Shown here: positions 1-5,820 of the stretch, in pieces | Position numbering within the stretch: position 1 is the stretch's first letter | How the letters are laid out: every line of letters begins with the position of its first letter | Assembly: GCA_913061335.1 (NCBI GenBank) | Contig: CAJXTP010000152.1 | Coordinates: 1-7,240, forward strand | From: an uncultured Loktanella sp. | GTDB taxonomy: Bacteria > Pseudomonadota > Alphaproteobacteria > Rhodobacterales > Rhodobacteraceae | DNA: 7,240 nt | Direction of reading: 5' to 3' | Translations under genes and position numbers: made by a program | The notes under the pieces: model-generated | Told to the model about the DNA's origin: nothing | What the model saw: the letters and a program-made list of their open reading frames with translations, nothing else | Databases searched by the model: none

Positions 1-312
1 GGTCGCGATGGGTTTGGGATAATGGGCAAGTTTGCTGTTGAGCCGATATTCGTCGCGCCAAAAATTGCGCCCATAGTCCAGATCGCCGTTTTGCCCGCTT
101 GCATACATGTCAGCGATATCGCCGCCTGAACAAAATGCACGGTCGCCAGCGCCGTCGATGATGATCAGCTTGACCGCATCGTCGTGGTGCCAACCGTCGA
201 TTGCGTCTTCAATCGCGAGGCACATGTCCCATGTCAGCGCATTGAGCGCTTGGGGGCGGTTGAGCGTGATGTGTCCGGCGTGGCCGTTGGTTCGAATAAG
301 GATATCGGTCAT
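1..312 (-). CDS. 3-hydroxyisobutyryl-CoA hydrolase, 3' part cut off by the window edge
   Basis: Only the first 104 codons are present; the gene runs off the left edge with no stop. The translation is a crotonase-fold N-terminus: LNRPQALNAL (residues 17-26), then AFCSGGDIADMY (59-70), which builds the CoA/oxyanion pocket, then WRDEYRLNSKLAHYPKPIA (85-103). The RDEYRLN...YPKP stretch is typical of 3-hydroxyisobutyryl-CoA hydrolases rather than ordinary enoyl-CoA hydratases. The enzyme would release 3-hydroxyisobutyrate from its CoA ester in cytoplasmic valine catabolism. The catalytic acidic residues lie beyond the window, so the hydrolase-versus-hydratase choice rests on this N-terminal pattern and on context. 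The ATG overlaps the stop of the upstream acyl-CoA dehydrogenase gene as ATGA, and no strong Shine-Dalgarno is visible, so translational coupling is likely. Confidence 0.87.
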   Translation of the reverse strand, partial: MTDILIRTNGHAGHITLNRPQALNALTWDMCLAIEDAIDGWHHDDAVKLIIIDGAGDRAFCSGGDIADMYASGQNGDLDYGRNFWRDEYRLNSKLAHYPKPIAT

Positions 313-1445
313 TTCATCATGTGCCGTGCTGTGATGACGCGCATGATTTCGTTGGTGCCTTCGAGGATTTGATGGACCCGTAGGTCGCGCACGATCTTTT
401 CGATTCCGTAGTCAGCCAGATAACCGTAGCCGCCGTGTAGTTGCAGGCATTGGTCGGCTGTGCGGCTGCCGACTTCGGTGCAAAGTTTTTTCGCCATGGC
501 GCAAAAGGCGGATGCGTCGTGTGCGCCCGTGTCTAATTTCCAAGCGGCTTGGCGTAGGAACGTGCGGGCCGATTCCATTTCGATCTGCATGTCGGCAAGC
601 CTGAATTGTAACCCTTGGAATTGGTCGATTGACTGTCCGAACGCTTTGCGTTCGCTCATGTAGGTGATGGTTTGGTTGAGTGCGGATTGCGCCGCACCAA
701 GTGAGCACGCTGAAATGTTTAGGCGACCACCATCAAGCCCCATCATCGCATAAGTGAAACCTTTACCAGCTTCACCAAGTAAATTATCGGATGAAATGTT
801 CGAATTGTCCAATTGCACTTGACGCGTTGGTTGCGACCGCCAACCCATTTTGTCCTCTAAGCCGCCAAAAGACAGACCGTCTGTGCCGTCTTCGATCAGG
901 AACGCGCTGATACCTTTTGGACCTGCGTCGCCAGTGCGCGCCATGACAATATAGGCGTCTGAATAGCCGCCGCCTGAAATGAATGCTTTGGTGCCCGTCA
1001 GACTGAAACCAGCATTTGTCTGGTCCGCACGGGTTTTTAGGGCTGCAGCGTCTGACCCTGATCCAGGCTCGGTCAAACAGTAGGACAGGACGGTTTCCAT
1101 CGTCAGGGCTTTGGGTAGAATCCGGTCGCGCAAGGCGTCAGTGCCAAAGCTGTCGATCATTTTGGCGCACATATTGTGGATCGACAGGAATGCCGCGACG
1201 GAGGCGCAGGACATTGATAATGCCTCGAATACCAATGTCGCATCAAGGCGGCTTAAGCCCGTTCCGCCGTTTTCCTCGGAAACATATAGTCCCCCAAAGC
1301 CAAGCTCGGCGATCTGCGGCCAGAGGGTTTTGGGAATTTCCTCGTCCTTTTCCCACTGTCGCGCAAATGGGGCGATATGTTCGGCACCAAATGCATGGGC
1401 CATGTCAAATATGGCAGTCTGTTCTTCGGAGAGGGCAAAATCCAT
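309..1445 (-). CDS. Acyl-CoA dehydrogenase, probably isobutyryl-CoA dehydrogenase
   Basis: This 378-aa protein has the normal length and full architecture of the acyl-CoA dehydrogenase family: a helical N-terminal domain, a middle beta domain with CLTEPGSGSDAAALKT and AFISGGGYSDAYIVMART, and a C-terminal helical domain with SERKAFGQSIDQFQGLQFRLADM and QLHGGYGYLADYGIEKIVRDLR. The expected catalytic base is E362 in ILEGTNEIMR. It is an FAD enzyme that would pass electrons to electron-transfer flavoprotein. Family pattern and context (mmsA upstream, hydroxyisobutyryl-CoA hydrolase coupled downstream) point to oxidation of isobutyryl-CoA to methacrylyl-CoA in valine breakdown. A short- or branched-chain relative of different specificity cannot be excluded. 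The start is supported by AAGGTG five bases upstream. A hairpin terminator lies between this gene and the cupredoxin, so it may have its own promoter at about 1446-1519, where I see no clear one. Confidence 0.93.
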   Translation of the reverse strand: MDFALSEEQTAIFDMAHAFGAEHIAPFARQWEKDEEIPKTLWPQIAELGFGGLYVSEENGGTGLSRLDATLVFEALSMSCASVAAFLSIHNMCAKMIDSFGTDALRDRILPKALTMETVLSYCLTEPGSGSDAAALKTRADQTNAGFSLTGTKAFISGGGYSDAYIVMARTGDAGPKGISAFLIEDGTDGLSFGGLEDKMGWRSQPTRQVQLDNSNISSDNLLGEAGKGFTYAMMGLDGGRLNISACSLGAAQSALNQTITYMSERKAFGQSIDQFQGLQFRLADMQIEMESARTFLRQAAWKLDTGAHDASAFCAMAKKLCTEVGSRTADQCLQLHGGYGYLADYGIEKIVRDLRVHQILEGTNEIMRVITARHMMK

Positions 1446-1519
1446 TGGGGCACCTTTGTCGGAAATGAACGCTTGTTCAGATAGTAGTCGCGCAATCGGC
1501 CCACGTCACGCGAAAACGC

Positions 1520-1548
1520 AAAAGGCCCACCAATTTGGCGGGCCTTTT
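1520..1548 (-). terminator. Rho-independent terminator after the cupredoxin gene
   Basis: AAAAGGCCC (1520-1528) pairs with GGGCCTTTT (1540-1548). A further CCA/TGG pairing sits inside after one A-C mismatch, leaving a tiny loop. On the minus strand the GC-rich stem ends in TTTT, a classical intrinsic terminator, starting 25 nt after the cupredoxin stop. The structure is symmetrical and could also work on the plus strand, but no plus-strand gene ends here. Confidence 0.8.
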
Positions 1549-1572
1549 AAACATGGAATGGACATTTCTGTC

Positions 1573-1917
1573 TTAGGTAATTGTGATCGTGCCGCGCATG
1601 TTGCGATGTGGTGTGCACCGGTAGCCAAATTGGCCAGTGTCATTGAAAGTTAAGGTCGCAGTGTCGCCAGTGGCCAAAAGCCCGGTATCAAAAGCGTCGC
1701 CCAGAGCGGTTGCAGAGTGCCGCGGACGGTCTTCGTTTACCCATGTGATACTGTCGCCTGCTTTGATCGTAATGTCGGCAGGCGTGAATTTCATGCTTTT
1801 GATCACAACTGTATGTGTGGTGGTGTGGCCGTCAGCGCGGGCCACGGCGGCAGTCAGCGGCAGTACTACAAAAGCGGCGCCAAGGCGAAGCGCGTCACGG
1901 CGTGTTGGATGTGTCAT
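1573..1917 (-). CDS. Amicyanin-like cupredoxin (type 1 copper protein) with Tat signal
   Basis: This is a 114-aa exported blue copper protein. The N-terminus has twin arginines (R6-R7 in TRRDALRLG), a hydrophobic stretch (GAAFVVLPLTAAVA) and a likely cleavage after ARA at residue 28, giving a mature protein of about 86 residues. Copper ligands are visible as H67 (RPRHSAT), C101, H104 and M107 in YRCTPHRNMRG. The C-x2-H-x2-M spacing matches amicyanin. Such proteins are periplasmic one-electron carriers. No methylamine dehydrogenase or other obvious partner is in the window, so the redox partner is unknown. I chose the ATG at 1917 because AGGA sits seven bases upstream and it puts the Tat motif at the N-terminus; a GTG at 1965 would add 16 residues before it. 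It lies between mmsA and the acyl-CoA dehydrogenase gene without an obvious metabolic link to either. Confidence 0.9.
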   Translation of the reverse strand: MTHPTRRDALRLGAAFVVLPLTAAVARADGHTTTHTVVIKSMKFTPADITIKAGDSITWVNEDRPRHSATALGDAFDTGLLATGDTATLTFNDTGQFGYRCTPHRNMRGTITIT

Positions 1918-1974
1918 GGATTGATCCTGTTGCAGTTGTAGCAGCCCGTGCTGGCCTGCCTTCACTAACAGTCA

Positions 1975-2009
1975 CGCAGGGCGAGTGAATTAGTTTCACC
2001 CGCCCTGCG
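1975..2009 (-). terminator. Strong hairpin just downstream of mmsA
   Basis: CGCAGGGCG (1975-1983) pairs perfectly with CGCCCTGCG (2001-2009). After one mismatch, GTGAA (1985-1989) pairs with TTCAC (1995-1999) around a 5-nt loop. It starts 13 nt after the mmsA stop. No run of Ts follows on the minus strand, so it may be an imperfect terminator or an mRNA 3'-end stabiliser that lets some transcripts reach the cupredoxin gene. Confidence 0.6.
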
Positions 2010-2022
2010 ATTAATAGGAAAT

Positions 2023-3522
2023 TTAGTCCATTGCTTTGAAGTCGAACTCGCCGCCTTGGCGAATGCCAGATGGCCAGCGCGACGTGATCGTTTTGGTCCG
2101 CGTGTAGAATTTGAACGCGTCAGGACCGTGCTGGTTGAGGTCGCCAAAGGCTGACTTTTTCCAGCCGCCAAAGGTGTGATAGGCCAGCGGCACTGGGATT
2201 GGCACGTTGATGCCGACCATGCCGATGTTGATCCGGTGCGCGAAATCACGTGCCGTGTCGCCATCGCGCGTATAGATCGCGGTGCCGTTGCCGTATTCGT
2301 GATCCATGGCAAGGCCAAGCGCCTCTTCGTAGGTTTCAGCGCGTACGCAGACCAAAACCGGTCCAAAGATTTCTTTGGTGTAGATGTCCATGTCTTTGGT
2401 TGCGTGGTCAAAAAGGTGCGGTCCAACGAAGAAACCGTCTTCGTAGCCCTGCAAGTTAAAGTCGCGACCGTCGACGACCAGTTCAGCGCCTTGATCTACG
2501 CCAGTTTCAACCAGTCTAAGGATGTTTGCCTTGGCTGCCGCTGTCACAACGGGGCCATAGTCCGCGTCGCTGCCTGCTGTGTATGGGCCGACTTTAAGGC
2601 TTTCGATACGCGGGATCAGCTTTTCAATCAGCTTGTCGGCGGTGTCTTTGCCAACAGGCACAGCAACCGAGATCGCCATGCAGCGTTCGCCAGCCGCGCC
2701 GTAGCCTGCGCCGATCAATGCGTCAGCGGCTTGGTCGAGATCCGCGTCAGGCATGATGATCATGTGGTTTTTCGCGCCGCCAAAGCACTGCACGCGCTTA
2801 CCGTTCGCACAGCCGCGCCCATAGATGTATTCAGCGATTGGTGTAGACCCAACGAAGCCGATGGATTGGATCACGTCATGGTCGATGATCGCGTCTACCG
2901 CTTCTTTGTCGCCGTTGACGACTTGCAGGATGCCTTTCGGCAGGCCCGCTTGTTCCATCAGTTCGGCCAGCATCAGCGGCACGGATGGATCACGCTCGGA
3001 AGGTTTAAGGATAAACGCGTTGCCACAAGCGATGGCTGGCGCGAACATCCACATCGGGATCATTGCTGGGAAGTTGAACGGCGTGACACCAGCACAGACG
3101 CCAAGCGCTTGGCGCATGGAATACATGTCGATGCCTGGGCCCGCGCTGTCGGTGAAGTCACCTTTGAGCAATTCAGGTGCGCCGACGCAGTATTCGACAA
3201 CTTCGAGGCCGCGCTGAACGTCGCCTGCCGCGTCGGGAAGGGTTTTGCCGTGCTCGCGAGACAACGCCTCAGACAGGCGGTCCATGTTGTCGTTAAGAAG
3301 GGCCACGAATTTCATCATGACACGGGCGCGGCGCTGTGGGTTGGTCGCGGCCCACTTTGGTTGAGCTGCCGATGCTGCTTGCACAGCAATGTCCATTTCA
3401 GCGGCGCTTGCGAGCGGCACTTTGGCTTGCACTTCGCCTGTGGCTGGGTTGTAGACATCTGCAAAGCGGCCAGATGTGCCTTTAACGTGTTCGCCGTTGA
3501 TGTAATGGGTCAGTTCTTGCAT
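2023..3522 (-). CDS. mmsA: Methylmalonate-semialdehyde dehydrogenase (CoA-acylating)
   Basis: This 499-aa aldehyde dehydrogenase converts methylmalonate semialdehyde, NAD+ and CoA to propionyl-CoA, CO2 and NADH, the last specific step of valine (and thymine/inositol) breakdown. Visible landmarks are TPFNFP (147-152, oxyanion Asn150), ILKPSERDPSVP (171-182, cofactor-binding lysine), GFVGSTPIAEYIY (222-234) and the nucleophile C281 in GAAGERCMAIS. Where most aldehyde dehydrogenases have the general-base ELGGK, this protein reads CFGGAKNH (246-253). That fits the CoA-acylating MMSDH subgroup, in which CoA rather than water resolves the thioester. The length is normal for the family. The start is supported by AGGAG seven bases upstream. 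The gene is divergent from a LysR regulator and followed by a strong hairpin, so it is probably regulated separately from the acyl-CoA dehydrogenase/hydrolase pair further down. Confidence 0.96.
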   Translation of the reverse strand: MQELTHYINGEHVKGTSGRFADVYNPATGEVQAKVPLASAAEMDIAVQAASAAQPKWAATNPQRRARVMMKFVALLNDNMDRLSEALSREHGKTLPDAAGDVQRGLEVVEYCVGAPELLKGDFTDSAGPGIDMYSMRQALGVCAGVTPFNFPAMIPMWMFAPAIACGNAFILKPSERDPSVPLMLAELMEQAGLPKGILQVVNGDKEAVDAIIDHDVIQSIGFVGSTPIAEYIYGRGCANGKRVQCFGGAKNHMIIMPDADLDQAADALIGAGYGAAGERCMAISVAVPVGKDTADKLIEKLIPRIESLKVGPYTAGSDADYGPVVTAAAKANILRLVETGVDQGAELVVDGRDFNLQGYEDGFFVGPHLFDHATKDMDIYTKEIFGPVLVCVRAETYEEALGLAMDHEYGNGTAIYTRDGDTARDFAHRINIGMVGINVPIPVPLAYHTFGGWKKSAFGDLNQHGPDAFKFYTRTKTITSRWPSGIRQGGEFDFKAMD

Positions 3523-3580
3523 GGGGACTCTCCTGTGGTTGTTGACACCTTACCCTTGCGGTTTTGTCTGTAAAAGCGTC

Positions 3581-3608
3581 AATATACCAAAATCATTTTG
3601 CAAAAATG
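3581..3608 (-). promoter_or_regulatory. Candidate LysR-type operator and mmsA promoter
   Basis: The mmsA-lysR intergenic gap contains overlapping A/T-rich palindromes: CAAAA-TCA-TTTTG (3588-3600) and the perfect TTTTGCAAAA (3596-3605), within CATTTTGCAAAAATG (3594-3608). A T-N11-A LysR-family signature fits 3593-3605. Reading toward mmsA, TATATT (3586-3581) is a fair -10 box. The matching -35 position is poor and is covered by the palindrome, an arrangement common at activator-dependent LysR targets. The palindromes are directly visible; their assignment as operator and promoter is inference. Confidence 0.5.
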
Positions 3609-3620
3609 TAAGGGTGCGTC

Positions 3621-4517
3621 ATGAACTGGGATGATATGCGGGTGTTTTTGGCCGTGGCGCGGGCCGAGGGGCTGACAGCCGCGGCACCTGTTTTGAAAAT
3701 GGACCCCGCGACGTTGGGCCGTCGTGTTGCGCGTTTGGAGACCGCTATTGGCGCGGCATTGTTCGTGAAGTCGCCGCAAGGTTATGCGTTGACCGATCTA
3801 GGTGTGCAAATGCGCGACCACGCCGCAGAGGCTGAGGCTGCGTTTAGTTTGGCCATTGATACGGGACAGGGTGCGGCGACGATGTCTGGACAAATCCGTA
3901 TTGGTGCGCCCGACGGGGCTGCTAATTTTCTATTGCCGCAGGTCTGCGCCGATATTCAGCGCGCGAACCCGAATTTGGAAGTCCAGATATTGGCATTGCC
4001 GCGTGTGGTGAACCTGTCGCGCCGCGAGGCGGATATGGCGATTACTGTCAGCCCACCTGCCGCAGGGCGGCTGACAGTGCAAAAGGTGACCGACTACCAG
4101 CTGCATTTGGCGACGCGGCGCGATGCAGCGCCCGTGCGATCATTGGCGGACATAAAGGGGCGCGCAGTGGTCGGGTATATTCCCGACATGATTTTCGATA
4201 AGGAGTTAGACTATCTTGGTGATCTGGGACAAGCGGGCGTGCAGCTCGCGTCAAATTCTGTAGCTGTGCAGATGCAAATGCTGCGGTGCTCTGGCATTGG
4301 GATCGTGCACGATTTTGCCTTGCCGAGTGTACCAGAATTAACCCGTGTTTTGACCGATGAAGTTGCATTGCGTCGATCATTCTATCTCGTGCGTCATACG
4401 TCAGATAGGCAGTCAGAGCGGCTGTCTCGGTTCGCGACTGCCCTTATGGCTGGACTTAAAACGCAGGTAGCAACCTTAGAGGCCGCTGCTGCCTTGACAG
4501 ACGCGCCTTTGATTTGA
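3621..4517 (+). CDS. LysR-family transcriptional regulator
   Basis: This 298-aa protein opens with a winged helix-turn-helix. It begins MNWDDMRVFLAVARAEGLTA, has the recognition-helix region DPATLGRRVARLE, and then ALFVKSPQGYALTDLG (residues 1 to about 61). A linker helix follows, then a substrate-binding domain from about residue 88 (GQIRIGAPDGAANFLLPQV) to near the C-terminus. The length is normal for the family. AAGG seven bases upstream supports the ATG. It is divergent from mmsA with 98 bp between the start codons, so it probably senses a valine-pathway intermediate and controls mmsA; this is inferred from position only. No terminator is visible before the CBS-domain gene 39 nt downstream, so the two may be co-transcribed. 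Two TTGACAGAC direct repeats lie at its 3' end. Confidence 0.92.
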   Translation: MNWDDMRVFLAVARAEGLTAAAPVLKMDPATLGRRVARLETAIGAALFVKSPQGYALTDLGVQMRDHAAEAEAAFSLAIDTGQGAATMSGQIRIGAPDGAANFLLPQVCADIQRANPNLEVQILALPRVVNLSRREADMAITVSPPAAGRLTVQKVTDYQLHLATRRDAAPVRSLADIKGRAVVGYIPDMIFDKELDYLGDLGQAGVQLASNSVAVQMQMLRCSGIGIVHDFALPSVPELTRVLTDEVALRRSFYLVRHTSDRQSERLSRFATALMAGLKTQVATLEAAAALTDAPLI

Positions 4518-4556
4518 CAGACTTAACACCCGGACTATCGCCAAAGGAGCGTGCTG

Positions 4557-4991
4557 ATGATTGTTTCCCAGATTTTAAAAGCCAAGGCCGATGTTGGTGT
4601 GATTGCTGTAAAGCCGGAGTCTTCGGTGTCCGAAGCCGTTGCTATCTTGTCAGAAAAACGGATCGGCACCTTGGTTGTGTCCAAAAGCGCCGGATCGCTG
4701 GATGGCATTCTGTCCGAGCGTGACATCGTGCGCGAATTGGGCCGTCACGGCGTGGCGTTAATGGCAGAGCCAGTGTCCAAGATTATGACGTCGAAATTGG
4801 TCACTTGCACGCCAGCAGACACCGCGGACAGCGTGCTTGAGATGATGACGACTGGCCGGTTTCGCCACATGCCAGTTCTGGACGATGGTGCAATGGTCGG
4901 GCTGATTTCGATTGGCGATGTGGTCAAAGCACGCCTGTCAGAACTGTCGATGGAAAAAGACGCACTGCAAGGCATGATCATGGGTCACTGA
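4557..4991 (+). CDS. Stand-alone two-CBS-domain protein
   Basis: This 144-aa cytoplasmic protein consists almost only of two CBS domains: about residues 10-62 (VGVIAVKPESSVSEAVAIL to GILSERDIVREL) and about 72-129 (PVSKIMTSKLVTCTPADTA to GLISIGDVVKARL). Each ends in the S-x-x-D element typical of adenosyl-ligand binding (SERD 53-56, SIGD 118-121). Tandem CBS pairs usually bind AMP, ATP or related nucleotides and sense energy state or modulate a partner enzyme; the partner here is unknown. I chose the ATG at 4557 because AAGGAG (4544-4549) is seven bases upstream of it, whereas the GTG at 4551 would leave only one base. It lies between the LysR gene and coaD on the same strand. It could share a transcript with lysR, while coaD appears to have its own promoter. 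Confidence 0.9.
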   Translation: MIVSQILKAKADVGVIAVKPESSVSEAVAILSEKRIGTLVVSKSAGSLDGILSERDIVRELGRHGVALMAEPVSKIMTSKLVTCTPADTADSVLEMMTTGRFRHMPVLDDGAMVGLISIGDVVKARLSELSMEKDALQGMIMGH

Positions 4992-5016
4992 CCCTTGCAA
5001 TCTAGCGCGCAATAAT
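4988..5016 (+). promoter_or_regulatory. Candidate sigma-70-type promoter for coaD
   Basis: CTGACC (4988-4993) and AATAAT (5011-5016) are separated by exactly 17 bp and match the TTGACA/TATAAT consensus at 4/6 and 5/6 positions. Transcription would begin near 5023, about 30 nt before the coaD ATG. The -35 box overlaps the stop of the CBS-domain gene and the palindrome GGGTCA-C-TGACCC (4982-4994). A short inverted repeat CGCAA/TTGCG (5008-5022) covers the -10. Found by eye, not tested. Confidence 0.45.
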
Positions 5017-5053
5017 GTTGCGTGCCGATAGTGAATTGAACATGAGGTATGCC

Positions 5054-5548
5054 ATGCGCGTTGGACTTTATCCCGGCACTTTTGATCCTGTGACGAACGG
5101 GCATTTGGACATCATTCGCCGCAGTTGCACGCTTGTTGATCGGCTTGTGATTGGTGTTGCCATTAACCGTGGCAAGGGCCCGTTGTTTAGCCTTGAGGAA
5201 CGTGTTGCGATGGTTGAGGCAGAGTGTGTCCCGCTTGGCGCTGAAGCGGGGTGCGAGGTTGTTGTACACCCGTTTGAAAACCTACTGATCGATTGTGCCC
5301 GTGATGTGGGCGCGTCGGTGATCATCCGTGGCCTACGTGCTGTGGCCGATTTTGAGTATGAATTTCAAATGGTTGGTATGAATAGGTCGATGGATAATTC
5401 CATCGAGACCGTGTTCTTGATGGCGGATGCCAAGAACCAAGCGATTGCGTCAAAGCTGGTCAAGGAAATCGCTCGTCTTGATGGCGACGTGACAAAATTT
5501 GTCCCCGTCGCCGTCAAAGAAGCATTGCACGAAAAGTTGCGCGCTTAG
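5054..5548 (+). CDS. coaD: Phosphopantetheine adenylyltransferase
   Basis: This 164-aa protein has the usual length of bacterial PPAT, which joins 4'-phosphopantetheine and ATP to give dephospho-CoA, the penultimate step of CoA synthesis. Visible motifs are YPGTFDPVTNGHLDII (6-21) with the nucleotidyl-transferase T-x-G-H element (T14, H17), K41, and IIRGLRAVADFEYE (90-103) with R92. Where the E. coli enzyme has ISSSLVKE in its ATP-binding C-terminal part, this one has IASKLVKE (131-138). I take that as a lineage variant rather than a defect. The ATG at 5054 is preferred because GAGG (5044-5047) lies six bases upstream and the protein then starts MRVGLYPGTF like its relatives; in-frame starts at 5042 and 5015 would add non-homologous residues. 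It overlaps by 4 bp, tail to tail, a possible small ORF on the other strand. Confidence 0.97.
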   Translation: MRVGLYPGTFDPVTNGHLDIIRRSCTLVDRLVIGVAINRGKGPLFSLEERVAMVEAECVPLGAEAGCEVVVHPFENLLIDCARDVGASVIIRGLRAVADFEYEFQMVGMNRSMDNSIETVFLMADAKNQAIASKLVKEIARLDGDVTKFVPVAVKEALHEKLRA

Positions 5549-5670
5549 CTATATGCGCAGATGCTTGTGATGCGCGCGACGTCTGCGCGTGAGACAGCAG
5601 CTTTTAAAGTCATCTGTGTTTTTTGTGCAGGTGTGGTCATTGTCGTGATGATTTTGTTAAGCAGTGTCAT
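5545..5670 (-). CDS. Possible 41-aa small protein of unknown function
   Basis: This ORF begins MTLLNKIITTMTTPAQKTQM and ends VARITSICAYS. It is preceded by AAGGGG (5683-5678), a good ribosome-binding site seven bases before the ATG, which is the main reason to report it. The protein is basic, has no transmembrane segment or domain that I recognise, and contains many Thr and Ala. Its stop codon overlaps the coaD stop by 4 bp (convergent genes). It lies on the gap strand 150 nt beyond the gap stop, after a strong hairpin. The upstream leader contains a short inverted repeat, GTGCAG/CTGCAC (5696-5715). It may instead be chance, since its last third coincides with a hairpin that could terminate coaD. 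Confidence 0.35.
   Translation of the reverse strand: MTLLNKIITTMTTPAQKTQMTLKAAVSRADVARITSICAYS
5553..5590 (+). terminator. Candidate hairpin terminator of coaD
   Basis: GCGCAGATG (5555-5563) pairs with CGTCTGCGC (5580-5588), including one G-T pair, giving a 9-bp stem six nt after the coaD stop. The loop is long (16 nt) and GC-rich. No T-run follows directly; the nearest is TTTTTT at 5619-5624. It could stop or stabilise the coaD mRNA. It overlaps the coding end of the small ORF on the other strand. Confidence 0.4.
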
Positions 5671-5783
5671 GGTGCGGCCCCTTTAGGGTTAAAGTGTGCA
5701 GTGTCTGTCCTGCACCTACGCCCGCAAGCTTTGCGTAACAATTGCCCATTGATCCAACCCGCGTTGCGCTGGATGCATAGCTT

Positions 5784-5813
5784 GACCGGCGTCCTATTTA
5801 AAAGACGCCGGTC
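5784..5813 (-). terminator. Strong hairpin directly downstream of gap
   Basis: GACCGGCGTC (5784-5793) and GACGCCGGTC (5804-5813) form a perfect 10-bp stem with a 10-nt A/T-rich loop, seven nt after the gap stop codon. There is no U-tract on the minus strand after the stem (the sequence continues AAGCTATGC). It may therefore be a weak or factor-assisted terminator, or a 3'-end protecting structure. Confidence 0.65.
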
Positions 5814-5820
5814 GACGTGT

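Noticed and set aside
3542..3570. Promoter for lysR based on the perfect TTGACA at 3542-3547
   Set aside because: At 16-18 bp spacing the downstream sequence (TTGTCT, TGTCTG or GTCTGT) does not resemble a -10 box.
2176..3573. 465-aa plus-strand ORF antisense to mmsA
   Set aside because: The opposite strand encodes a complete conserved dehydrogenase; the antisense product (His/Val/Asp-rich, no domain) is a codon-bias shadow without a convincing ribosome-binding site.
4514..4541. Promoter TTGACA-16-TATCGC for the CBS-domain gene
   Set aside because: Transcription would begin at about the ribosome-binding site (4544-4549), leaving no usable leader, and the -10 is poor.
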